Below are positions 1 through 11,600 of a stretch of DNA of 64,000 bases, piece by piece. The notes under the pieces are model-generated. The model ran no database searches, was not told where the DNA came from, and worked only from the letters and a program-made list of their open reading frames with translations. Each line of letters starts with the position of its first letter. Positions within the stretch are counted from its first letter, which is position 1. A program made the translations under genes and the position numbers. The stretch is from Taenia hydatigena (lineage: Eukaryota; Platyhelminthes; Cestoda; Cyclophyllidea; Taeniidae): NCBI GenBank assembly GCA_036345935.2, contig JADWOT020000009.1, positions 7,087,381 through 7,151,380 of the forward strand, written 5' to 3'.

Positions 1-2442
1 ACAAAGACCTACATTACGAGCAAATGCCCTATCGTTTGCTCTGTTTCGACCCATTCGTTGCGCTGAGGAACGAGTTATATACATGCCATCTCGACCGCTT
101 CGTAAGTCAGATTCGCAATGAAATGGACGCATCTGTTGTAAGGGAGATGTCCTATTTTTATCTTGGTGATTCCCTCTAGCAGAAGATCGGTTCTCCGATG
201 CAGAAAAGGGGAGAAGCTCGCAATGCGATGAAAATTCAATCGGTCGCACAATCCACATTTCGCACAAGATTCTGGCCAGGTGAATCATACTTTCAGTGGC
301 CTTCTGAACACATTCAACGTTCTGTATGGGGGACAAAAGTCGTTCTAGCCAAATATTAAGTGACTCACGGTCCCGCGAGTCCTTGAGAGCGACGGCTAGA
401 TTGTGAATAAGACGCGAACTGGGGAAGATGCGTCCTCCCCCTGGAAAGGATAAAATTCCAAAATCCTCTTTGTTGACGCCTTCACAGACGCTAAGGGCAT
501 TAACGAGTCGCAGAAGAGAGAGCAGTGAAATATATAGTAGTTGAATCTCATTAATTTCATGGACGACATCCACATGGTAATCGCAGGCCATGTCATCGGC
601 CAACTCATTAAGACGCCTAAAATTCAGATTGCCGTTCGAGGCCTCTACCGCACAAACGACTAAAGCAACAGCCAAAGCAGTTGTTTGATTCAGAATTTCG
701 AATTTTCCATCTGGATGAGTACTGACATGCCATAACGTCAAAGTTAACGCCAGCATCTCAACCCAGTTACCCACAGATTTCATTTGATAACCGATATTTT
801 TGTAAACAAATGAGGCACACGTCTTTGCTGAGTCTTCAGAGGTCGGAAGAGGAGAAGGCTTCAGTGTAAGTGTGCGTCGACGATAAAGTGAAACATCTCT
901 AGATCGCGAAAATTCAAGAATTGTGGGCTCTGCAAACCCGTTCAGACGAACAATTTCCGCATCAGAGCGTCTAACGAAATCGAGTGCCAAACAGTACTGG
1001 AGATAGCGAATGCCTGTAGAGCACTCCGTGGAGGAATCACGAGTTGGACTTTCTCCTAGAACGGGTAATACCACGGTGCTTGAAAGAATACGAGTAAAAA
1101 CAACCGTGGAAAGAAAGCCTGAGCGATACAATTGGAGAAATCCGCGTGAAACCTTGGACAATAAATTGGCCATTTCACATTCTGGCAGGCCACTTTCGAT
1201 CTCATTGACACCGACATATTGCTTTACGTACTCGAAACAGGATGGCTGCAGAGCCAAAAAAGTAATTAGATCTTTGGATGTCTTTAATTCTTGCTTTCCT
1301 GGCTTAACGTCGGGAAATAGATACCTTGCAAGAACCTCACCCTGCCTCAGATCGATTTTGAGAGTCAAAGTAATCTCCACAAGTTCCTTAATAAACGAGG
1401 AAATTGCACTTTTTTCCAACTGATTCACAGACTCGTTGAAAGCATTTATGGGAGAGTCAATGGATTCCAACCAACTAACGAGTTCCTTCGCACGCTGGAC
1501 CATAGGTCGAGGGGAACCCTCTGAACCCAAATTTCCTCGGTTACTGATGTTATTGTAAAGTCGATGAGGTAGGGGGAAGTAAGAACCGTTCGGTGGTTTA
1601 AAGTAAATAGCAAAGAAAGGACGCAAAACGTGTGGGATGCGATGGATACTAGATTTCAGCGGAGAAAACGCATGTGCAACGAGACACAAGGAGTGTGGAT
1701 TCGAAGATTGAGGGACTGGTTGAGAAGAGAGAAATCTAAGGGGAATGTAAATGAAGCAATCGAGACGATCACTTGGTTCCTCAAACTCAAACAAAAGAAG
1801 CTCATTTGAGTTAGCCACTAGAGGGCAGCGAAGGTACGCTGCCAGAGCAACGCAGGCAGAAATGGCATCTGAATCACAAGTGACATGCAAAAAGCCCATA
1901 GCATCTAGTTTTTCCACCAATGTCTCCTTTGCAAAAACAGGAGTACAAAGTGAACCGTTGCGGTGATAAGATTTCGAGGTCTGATTTGATGCGCAATCTT
2001 GCTGCAAACTACAGTTCAAAATGCTGGTCCGTTTTTGGAGATTGCGTATATTTTCTTGCAATTTAGATGCCTGGATGGGAACATGAGTTGCGATCAGTCA
2101 GCATCGGATGCACGTTCCATACGATAAAAAAAATAAACATGGGATAAACAAATTGATACAGTTTATAAGACAGTTGATGTAGCGTACCTTCAAAGCGGAT
2201 GCACCCCCAAAGACAAAAATAGGCCGGATATTGCATTGATTAAAGATGCCTAAAACCTTCATCAATTCCTCTTCCATTTGTAAATAATCGCCACCATAGC
2301 GTAGAGGATGATCGGATATTCGAAGAACATTTCTCAAAAAGTCATGAGCATGAACAACGACAGCAGCATCGTAAAGCTGAAGTGTTTGAAAGGCTGAAAC
2401 TTCCTGTTCAATTAGAGTCCAAATATCACTGTTAATTAGCAT
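1..2442 (-). CDS. ASTE1: Asteroid homolog (XPG-like), 5' part; runs off left edge
   Basis: Two exons are visible: 2188-2442 (85 codons) and 1-2070, which stays open for 690 codons to the window edge. Both junction sides are in phase 0 (AAG|GTACGC donor, CCATCCAG acceptor). The protein therefore exceeds 775 residues, longer than the human protein of about 680. The N-terminus aligns with asteroid proteins: the stretch LRYGGDYLQMEEEL is followed by FNQCNIRPIFVFGG, the usual 'CNI.P.VV.DGG' core. The ATG at 2442 falls where the family start lies, and an in-frame stop is just upstream. Family knowledge: asteroid proteins resemble FEN1/XPG nucleases; the fly gene acts in EGFR signalling. The metal-binding residues look eroded: VVHAHDF replaces the 'VIDG' aspartate, and VANSNELL sits where SSDSDF is expected, although CDSDAIS survives. 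An active nuclease is doubtful. The family call is fairly firm; biochemical function is unknown. Confidence 0.8.
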
Positions 2443-3178
2443 ACCGGTGTCAGTCGCAGTTACCTAAGGCAGTATTCAAAGAATAAGTTCCAAGAAGTAC
2501 ACCGCAAATCATTCTAAATAAAAAAGTTATTAAATTTGGTTCGAGGAAATTCAGGAGCATATCTTAGGAAACGAACAGTCGAATCAACTAGGTTATTCAA
2601 AAAAAGACGCAGGTCAAAAGGTAAAGTGGGAAATATGCTTGAAAAATAGAAACTAAAATATGTTAAAGCATTGCTTCAAAACTACATAAACCTGACATCA
2701 TTATGTTCACGTGATTGAACGGAAATAAATACAATGACAACGAATTTGGGAGTCAAACTAGCAGTGATAATTCAATGGGTTACGAAGATCCTGCAATTGT
2801 GACTTTAAAATTGAAAGAGGAAACATGCCGAACCATCAACTTCCAAAAACAAAACACGGCCCACTAACCAACAAGGGCAGTTCGTTGACCATACATCTAC
2901 ATGATAGATTAAAACAAACAAATTTCGAACTCAACTGCTAAGTGAAACACCGAAAGAACTACCAATAATCAATTGTTACAAGAAAATCTGGCTGGTGAGT
3001 CGCCTGACCACCGACTAAGATGCGACTAATTCACTGGATGCCCATTAAACGGGGGAAGCTGGCCCCCAACGTTAGGACCCCAAAGCCCCCCACTTCCTTC
3101 CCAGCCTCGTATTCACCCCAGGTTCGCGATTATCAGCCGAACCACACCATCCACTGCCACACAGCGCGGTGGGGCGCC
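2443..3178. other. Intergenic DNA upstream of the asteroid gene
   Basis: AT-rich non-coding sequence lies 5' of the minus-strand asteroid start. I see no convincing ORF, RNA gene or mobile element. A GC-rich, CpG-containing patch begins near 3050 and runs to about 3300, overlapping the end of the next candidate. It could be promoter-like, but no defined element is visible. Confidence 0.4.
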
Positions 3179-3775
3179 CTACGGCCGCTTCGGAGCACAG
3201 CGGCCAAGCGCACCGAGAGAGCCGGGGGCCAAACCGCGGTAGCCCACCCGTCCAAACGCACATCGAACTAGAAAACACCCCGAACCCTCCCAAGAACGGC
3301 GAACATACAAGAGGCGGATACAATAGGATACTATTCTACTAATACCAACGTTCCAAAGTCCGAGTTGTAGAAGAAATTCCGAGGATTCTTTGAGATCAAG
3401 GGTGACCAAGTATATGACCCCATCGGCGAGAACTACGGCCCCTTGTACTCCGAGAAAGCCATCATCTTCCGCAGTACAAACAACGGTGGGATGAAGATAG
3501 AGAAAAAGGCTATGCACGTACCGACACGTTCCTAAAGTTAAAGTATGTTCATCAGAAGTACCTTTGTTGTAAGCGGCCTTTTGGACCGAATAATGATTGG
3601 CCTGTAGGTCCTTTTGCACATCAAAACAGGGAGCCTACTCACAACCATCGTTTCCTTCACGTCGAATGTAGACAATGTGGCTCTATACCAAAGATCACTC
3701 TGCGCAGCATTGTCAATGCTACTATGCAGAATCGTCAGATCAAGTACTTTAAGTTCATTTTTCAAGTGTTTTAAT
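3179..3775 (-). CDS. Unrecognised spliced gene candidate (two internal exons)
   Basis: I do not recognise this protein. A minus-strand exon at 3643-3775 opens after a CTGCTTGTTATCAAATGTTAG acceptor (pyrimidines present) and closes at a strong GTGAGT donor. The next acceptor, CCTACAG, opens an ORF at 3601 in the same phase (0/0), giving a 41-nt intron at 3602-3642. Spliced residues include DLWYRATLSTFDVKETMV, then ANHYSVQKAAYNKGTSDEHT, and further on GVQGAVVLADGVIYLVTLDL. The composition looks like a folded domain rather than a shadow ORF, and there is no competing gene on the other strand. The first exon begins mid-codon, so upstream exons would be needed. The 3' end is uncertain: the ORF runs to 3179, through a GC-rich tail that may not be coding. 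A chance ORF remains possible. Confidence 0.3.
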
Positions 3776-4747
3776 CTAACATTTGATAACAAGCAGGTCG
3801 GAGGGCTTAGAAATGAAGATCGTAAGTAGTGGAATTAGGTTTAACCAAATAAATTTTCCAAATAATTTGCAATGCCGTATAATATGCTAACAATTCCCCA
3901 TAAGCGAAAGTAGACATGGCATTTGGACGGCTATGTACCGCTGACCTGGAACTGCTGGCATGGATCAGAATCTAGACCACCTGCAGGAGGGACAATGCCG
4001 CAGCCCAAGGTGGTCTGTTGCCAAATCTGATACATAATTTGATATTCTTATCAACATCTAGGTTCGTTGTCTTAGGAATTAGAGACTGTCTTGGAGGTCA
4101 CCTTTTATTCAATGAGAATGATAAAAAATTACGGATTGTCAAGGCTTTACAGGGGATCGAAGGTTGTGTTCTCCTCAAGGGTTATTCGCTTTTTCCAGTT
4201 TTTGAGCATGGAGTCTTTTGGAGTGATAGTCACTTATACTTACAATACATTTTTGGGTAAAAGACAATTTAGAGGATAGGCGGTAAGCTTACGCCAACAT
4301 TGTGACTAAGTTTGCTGCGAATTTTAGTACTGCTTGATCACCCTTTATTGATTTTCGCATCGCCGGATCCCCTACAATTTTGTTAAAATCTTCGCTTCTG
4401 TGTTTAAACATTGCATGCATGCCTATCTCATTTACGTACACGGCTTTTTAATGCTAATAATGTGGAAATAAAAGTAGTCCATTTTTATTTTAAGGATGCG
4501 CAAATCTTTAAATCTATTGGGCCCACTATTATGTCAATAATATATGTGAAATCCGGTATTCTTTCTTCAAAGGAGAAAAAGTGAAGTGTCACATTGACAA
4601 TGAGGTATGAACCTGAACTTTTATAATCAGTTACTCGTTGGTCATGGCAGGTAAGGGAAACTGAAAAGTTTAAGCGAAACTTCTGATTGGCTTGCGATAA
4701 CATCGATCGAGAGTCCGTCCGCCTCGCGCGCGTCTGTGTCGTCGCGA

Positions 4748-4785
4748 CTCCTCCTCCTCCTCCTCCTCCTCCTCCTCCTCCTCCT
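4748..4785 (+). repeat. CTC trinucleotide microsatellite (about 12 units)
   Basis: Uninterrupted CTC repeats. On the minus strand the overlapping ORFs would read poly-Glu or poly-Gly depending on frame. None has other support, so it is treated as a simple repeat. Confidence 0.9.
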
Positions 4786-7324
4786 GATTGATTCTTCCAA
4801 CCGTAACACGCGTTTGCACTAATTTTACGCAACAAACAGCGCTACACCTCTCTCCTTTACGATAACCAGGAAATGGGGCCGTACTACCGTTCCCATTTTT
4901 TAAGACTTCCAAGTTTTCACATGGGATGTTTTAGCTAGACGACGATTAAACAACCAAAGTATGGCTTCTGTTACTAAAATATTTGAATGAGAGATATGGA
5001 GGCGGTTAAGACTTGATTGTAGGGTTTTCCCTGCCTTTTGCTGCCTAGACGGGATTTTTATAATGTCGAGGGTACTTGGCAGTGGTGGCATCATACTTCA
5101 GCACGCCGATTATGTATTAGATTGAGAATCTTAGCATCTCATAAGAAAGGACAAATTATTATTCAGTAGACTTCAAGTTGGTGATGCGCTTTTAGTGACT
5201 GAAAAAATGCTTTAAATTTTTACCTTGTCGCTAACCAAAAGTGGGATGGTTTTGAATGCAAAGATAGGACGCACTTTCTTTTCTAACGCTAGCAGTTTTA
5301 AAAATTTATTCAGGAATGCCAAACACGGTTGGAATGTTAGATGACAATTTTTCTTCCGAAGAATACAGAGCAATATCTCTCAAACGGCCTAACTTCATTT
5401 TATTGCCCATAGTTATTTGGACATTGTCCCAATGCAACATGGTAATTCGTTGGAGTTGCGTCAGCATGATGATTGGAAGTAGTTGAAAAGCACAAACATT
5501 ATTGCACCTCTTCTATTTTTGACGATCAACCGATTTATATCCTTCAGAGTGTAGCGAGTTTGGGGCGGGCATGTACTGGGATTTTTACAAAATAAGCAGA
5601 TTGAGGCACATCTACAACAAGTTAAGCAGTGTGGCCAGGAGGGGAGAAGGAGGACCGAACAGACCTGCACGTCACTGGGATGCTGAGGATTTGGTGAGGG
5701 AAGTTAGGGAGAGAGGTGTTGACGTAGGACGAGACAGGCGAAGCGCTAACCAGAAGACCCTTGATAGTGAAACGCGCTATCTAACTAAACGCCGAAACGT
5801 GCCCCTCTGGCTCTAAGTGGACCTTACCAGGGTGAAATGAAGTCGAGAGGGTATAAGTAGGAAGTGTGGGATGTGGAGTGAAAGAGGAGGGGAGTTTGAA
5901 CATCGGGATTTACTTGAGCGGTTTAATTGCGTGTATGCATGTGCCTCAGGAGGGAGGTTTTCGGATTCTTCGGGGGGATTGTAATGAGATTCATGCATGA
6001 GAAGACGACGATATGGAGAAACTAAAAAGGAAATCAAGGGTATCGTTTCACTACATGCTTAATAAAAAATTAATCAACTCACAATTACAGAATTGGACTA
6101 CCATTAGAACTCGTGGCAGCGTCTTTTCCGATTACCCCACATAGGCCTCCAACATAAATGAATGTAACTTTCCATAGAGGATCTCATGCTTATAGTTTGG
6201 ATGGGCATTCCTTGATAAATTCTTACTCGCATATCAAAAATTTGAATGGCCTTTCAAAAGTAATTATTTGATTGTTGTAGTTGAGGTCATTAGCATTGTC
6301 AGCGCTTAACAAATGTGAATATGCTATTTAATTACATGAATAACTGTGGGTTGAAATATGTTGAAAACAGGTTAAAAGCGGTTTTAGAGGACATGAATGA
6401 AACTCATCTCAAAGAATTCAACCATGTATTGTCCAGCAAAAGTGGACAATTTTGAGTACTCTTCTTTCCAAGACAGTTCTATTAACAAAATCAATTTGGA
6501 AATTTGTGAACGCACTGTTGTACCTTGACTATTTGTTCAATCCGTCCTTTGATTTACGTTGACACTCAGGTCGCCGCCTGAGTTTTCTGCTGGGCTACAC
6601 TAGTAGGGCCCCAGCGCTTCTGTAGTTCAATAATACAGATTCTGTCTTCGAGTCGCGCCTTCTTTCGGCTTTATGAAAGACTAGGGGCACCATAATGGTG
6701 ACAGCTAAAAGCAAACCCGATATTAAACGATAACCATCCTGATTCCTACTGTAGAGTTATAGCCCCCAGCGTGATAGAAGAAGAGCATATATTGCGGGTG
6801 GGAGAATCTGTGTAGGAAAGCTACTAACTGGAGTTTCGTCAGTCGCAAACCATTTGGAAAAGTTTGTTTCGGTGTTGTCTACGGTACCGGCATGAAGATG
6901 TTGATTCACTGAGCACGGAACACCTCCACCACTCTGCCGGTTGGATGGGACCCAGATAGATACGGCTGGTCAGCACTGAGATGTGAGCAATGTGGCAAGG
7001 AGGAATAGACACGAAACCCGCCCTTTAACAAATGATTCTACTTTTCGACCGGTGTTCCTACGACTATCGATGGACACGTGTGATAACCAGCACATTTCCC
7101 CTTCCCAAATTCAATTTCCAAAGAGGACGAAACTGAGGGTTCAGTGGGTCGTACGCTTAGTTGATGACCGGCATTGCTGGTTCACGGATGTTTTTGTTTC
7201 AAAACTCCAACTATGTTGCGATGGCCGACGCGAGAGGTTGGCCAAGGGGAGAGCCTAGGACGTAGCTCTTCATTTTGGTTTCACGGGCACTGAAGACCCT
7301 GCCTTTGTAATTCCTTTGGGTTGC

Positions 7325-7440
7325 ATGGCCTCCGAGCCATGCCAGTAGTTCAAAACCCTCCTGTACGTCGATGCTACACATTCTACCCTAGTATTATGTC
7401 CTCCTTCGTCTCCAAGGTATTTTCGTTGCGGTGTATTGTC
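7325..7440 (-). repeat. Diverged fragment of the ~185-bp LTR-like repeat
   Basis: The stretch from GGCCTCCGAGCCATGCC through TTCTACCCTAGTATTATG to CTTCGTCTCC follows, in order, the distal two thirds of the copies at 38565-38748 and 49906-50091 (matching CTCCGGGTCATGCCAGCAG, TTCTATCCTAGCATTCTG and CTTCGAAGGAGTCTC). It is heavily mutated and lacks both ends. Confidence 0.5.
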
Positions 7441-8686
7441 ATATTGTAAGATAAGGAAATCCCGTCATCCACAAGTGAATGAATTGCAGAAATGTGCCAC
7501 AGTTCACAGGCGTAGGACAGGATCTCGATTTACAATTTCGATGTATGCAAAAAGTTGTTGAGAAGTCTGCGTCTCAAAGTGGTGATATTTATTTTGCAAA
7601 AAGTGTTGTTCTCTAAACGAAGACGTGAAAAGCGGTAAAGACGGGATACTTGGACCTAAAATTCATCTATTTTTTGTATTTAGGTACTTAATAAATGGAA
7701 GACTTGTTACTCACAAATTAAATAGAGGCACGTTTATCTCACCCTCTTCCAATTGTCCATAACCGCCTACTTCAAAAGAAAACTAAGCGTTTCGTAGTTT
7801 GCCCGAGTTTCATTTAGTTTGCGAATGAATCAGGTACCAGAGTGTTGGACCTACTTGGACCCCTTAGGTCCAAATTTAAAAAAAGCGCATATTTCACAGT
7901 GTGGTTGGCATTAGCTGGAAGCGGACAACTCTGAGGACTCTATTCGGCCTCTTTAAATTTAACTTTTTACGCATTTGAATTATCTGTTAAATGCTCTAGC
8001 TATTTCCAAGTCAACTAGCACTCTTGTTGAATGGAGAATGTAAAACCAATAAGCTTTTGAGCTCACTGCAAGTTTAAATAAAAAGCATATTTTCCCAGTT
8101 CTGAGTATTTTTTAGTTCCCCAAAATACGGCTGATCATACATGCTCGGTTAATAATATGTTGGTATGCATTTCCTACACAATGATTAAGAAAAATGAGCA
8201 CATAGTTTTACCAATCAGAAGAGAAAAAGGGCATATTAGTTGAGATTATCGATAAGCTTCCCAACCACATTTCTAAAAGTCATAAATGGTGGTTAGTAAA
8301 TTATTTAAAGTTCACGGTGGAGAAGGTAACAGTAATTATAAAGTAGGCACAGACCAGGGTCTATTGGTGGGTGTCGTTGGTGGTGATGTTACCGAAAGTT
8401 GGTGTTGTTTGAGCAGATGTGTTCGATGCACTATTCGTGCCTCCTTTCTAAATTTCTTTTACCGAACTTGAGTCAGGCTTGGTTAGAATTATGTGGCTTC
8501 TCTCCTTCTTGATAGATCATGGCTATTCGTATAAGATCCTCGAGCAATGCCAGAGATGGGGCAGAGCGCACTTACATGAGATGTTTTAGAAGTTTTCAAA
8601 TTTGAGCTACCGGCCAGCCAGTAGAATAGAAATAGTCATGGAGAAGAATGCTGGTAGTGGTGGTGGCGGCGGTGATGGATGAGTCT

Positions 8687-11600
8687 TTACGGCCAAATGT
8701 CAAGAATGCACTCGAGAACGCTGACCATCTTGCTGGGTTGTAGGAGGCCCGAGTCCATGTCGCGGGCCGCCGTGGGCGAGGGATGAAGGAGACAAGGGGC
8801 CAGGCAGACAGCCAAATTGTGAGAGTTCATTTTGTTCACCACTGACTTACTTGTTATCCGCTTAAGGTGGTCCAACAGGTAAAGGAGGACTTCCTGTGTG
8901 TTTTTCGAAAAAAAAGGAAACATAGTCAATCTCTTGCATGGCAAATGTATAAACTAAGGGCAGGCCGGCCATTACGCAATTCACGCTTTCAAATTGTAAG
9001 GACTCTTGGTCATAAGGTTTTTATGCGATTTCTGCTCAAAGAAAGCTGGTGGAAGCCTTGGCGAACCACACATTGTTCACCCAGTGAAAGTGGGCTTTGT
9101 GGAGAGCAGGTAGGTTAATTAATCATTGAAGCGTTGTTGCCGTACAAAGTAAACATTGGTACGAGATGCTATCATTTGAAGGAAATGCATCTGCACGCCA
9201 ATGGGACCCATGAATTCGTTTCAATCAGGGTGACTACGTAAATATGATTATTTAAAATGGGTTTTAAGTGTAATAAAAACACAAAACACTTGGAGAAGAG
9301 AAAACTGCGCCTGCTAGTCAGTCAAGCAAATTCTGAATTACACATTCATCTAGGCTGAATAGAAGACTAGAATTTAAAAAAATACTTGCAAATTTGTCAG
9401 TCTTAATAAGAAAATGAGTTGTTATGGGAACTTTCTATTCAAGTTGCCGAAGTTGGTGGACAAATGTCACACCTAGGCATGAGGTAAAAGTCATGGAAAT
9501 CATTGAGCATTTATTAGCAGGTTGGAAGCGGTAAAATCAGACAAATGAATTCTACATTTATGCATTAAACAGCAACAGTTAAGAATTCACAACTATTTTC
9601 GAAACTGATAATAAGAGGGATAATTACAAAACCGAATGTTTTGGCCTAACAATATTTTTGGTTGTTATGGCTCTCCACTTGAGTGTATGACCACCGTGAA
9701 ACGGGAGGAGTCGGAAACTTAAAATATCCATCTATTTATAGTTGTGGAAAGTAGGTTATGTAAACAAGTCCCCTTTCCAGATTTTAATGACAGCAGTCGT
9801 TTAGCCTAAAAGTCTACGAAGGGCTGCTGCCGGACAACAAGACTATTTCTAGATGCCATAAGTAGTGCTTTCAAAAGAGCTAAGTTAAGACCATAAAATT
9901 TTGATGATCAAGCACTTATTTAAAAGAGAACACTTCAGTCTACCCTGTAGGCAAATTACAAACGAAACAGGTTTGAGCCTGAATTACAATAATAATAATA
10001 ATTCTAGGACGCACGAATTCGTGCTCCTAATTTTGAGCCTTAAAATACTTTGCTAGAATAGTTAACGCTTCACAGACAAAAAGCCGTATTGCTTCACTTC
10101 CACCTCGTCGTGGATTAATTGTTTGGCTGCTATGTAGATTAAATATGCATGTGCAAAGCTACTGTGAAATAACAGACGCAAATTGACTACTGCTAGTCAT
10201 TACAGCAGCCACGGTCAGATCCAGTGTGGTGTCAACAATCATCCGGAAATCCCCTGAAAGTCCAAGCGTCCACGATAAAAGCTCACCCACCGACGTAGGA
10301 ATTAAAACAACAAAAAATTCACAAATAAGGCGTATTCAGTATTTGTCCACCGGAAACAACATTGCTTTTAAAGGCGATTTATAAGCTACCTCATTTTAGT
10401 TGAATTCGCATGCTAAAACGAAGGGGAAAGTGCATTCCTGTACTCCGTAAGTTAGTGGCTCAAAATGTAAATGTCACTTAGTAGTACTTACAATTATGCC
10501 TACGTATAATGCTGCCCGTTCCTCGACCATTCGTAAGTTCGCCTGGAACTTTGACACTCACATTTGCCAGTGCCTTAACCACCACTTTCATTTTTAGTTG
10601 GTATCTTACGGTTTTCAGCACCAAGACGTAGCCATACTTTCATTCATTGTCTGAGAAAGGAAAGCTCAAATTCCTTTTAAATGATCACGAATGATTTTGG
10701 TATTTCCTTAAATTCATTAGTCTTTTGAAATGTGACAAATTAAGGCCTCATGTAAAATAGGCCGTTCTTCTACGGGGAACTAGTGGGGATAAAAAATGGC
10801 AGTGGCAATAACACACGAATTAAGACTCGGCTGATAGGGAAACGATCAGACCAAAAGTACACCAATTCAGGCATCCGAGTATTCAGAACTTATTAAATGT
10901 TGGCTTGCAAACACTAGTTTCCACTATCGTGACCAGAAAATCTGATTATGTAGGTGTTATAGTTTTCGGCTTTACAATGCAGTAAACGATTCGCCGAACG
11001 AGATATTCAGGACAGTCGCAGAGGAATTACATCCCTGTGGTGGGTTGCTAGGCTGCAGCACTCAGTGCTCAATCAGACCTCAAATTTAGGGCCATGTATC
11101 CCCCAACAACTCTAGCCACCATAATGATGAATTCATTAAAGACGCGAATTTGTCGTTATTTGAGGGTTAGAATATCTATTTGTTACTCTTCAACATAATT
11201 TCACAATATTTTTAAGATTACCTCTGCAAGGAAGGAAAGTTGTTAAATGTATTGGTGGGGTTTCAAATTTTATCAAGCACTGCAAGTTAGATAATGAAAT
11301 TAGTAGAATATAATGTCACATTGTGAGTTTCCATTAGAAGTGCTTTGCCTTACTTGGTTAGAAGTTGGAAGACAATCCAAAATGTTTAGTATGAGCTTGG
11401 TGCCCATGTGAGAGTCGCCGGGACTTGCGACTTGTGTCGCCTCGTAGACCATTGGGTAGAGGGCATTAGTGAAGAGAGGCTCGGGCAGCTCTCGGAAGAA
11501 GTCTTTCATTGTGGCTATCAAAAGTAAATAGATTGCTTGGATCGCTAAAGCTTGCTAATTTATTGGAATGAAGATGCCAACGTGCTATGTCATCGCAAAC

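Larger units (their letters stand above)
3776..8686. other. Intergenic region 3' of the SYDE gene, with an LTR relic
   Basis: No recognised gene. It holds a CTC microsatellite (4748-4785), a diverged LTR fragment near 7325-7440, and several short unsupported ORFs. If the SYDE gene has further 3' exons they would lie here. One possible Ser/Pro-rich terminal exon on the minus strand follows a TTTAGTTAG acceptor near 5777 and stops near 5630, but I could not tie it to the gene. Confidence 0.35.

Noticed and set aside
4670..4912. Minus-strand ORF with a 12-residue poly-Glu run
   Set aside because: Explained by the CTC microsatellite; no flanking homology or splice support.
5813..6037. Minus-strand ORF (74 codons, Pro/Ser-rich) as a SYDE 3' exon
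   Set aside because: No acceptor and phase match could be established, and no conserved SYDE C-terminal sequence is visible.
8845..8850. Perfect GTAAGT donor on the minus strand inside the last SYDE exon
   Set aside because: The RhoGAP domain continues uninterrupted through it (ITSK then SVVNKMNSHNL), so it is a cryptic site.
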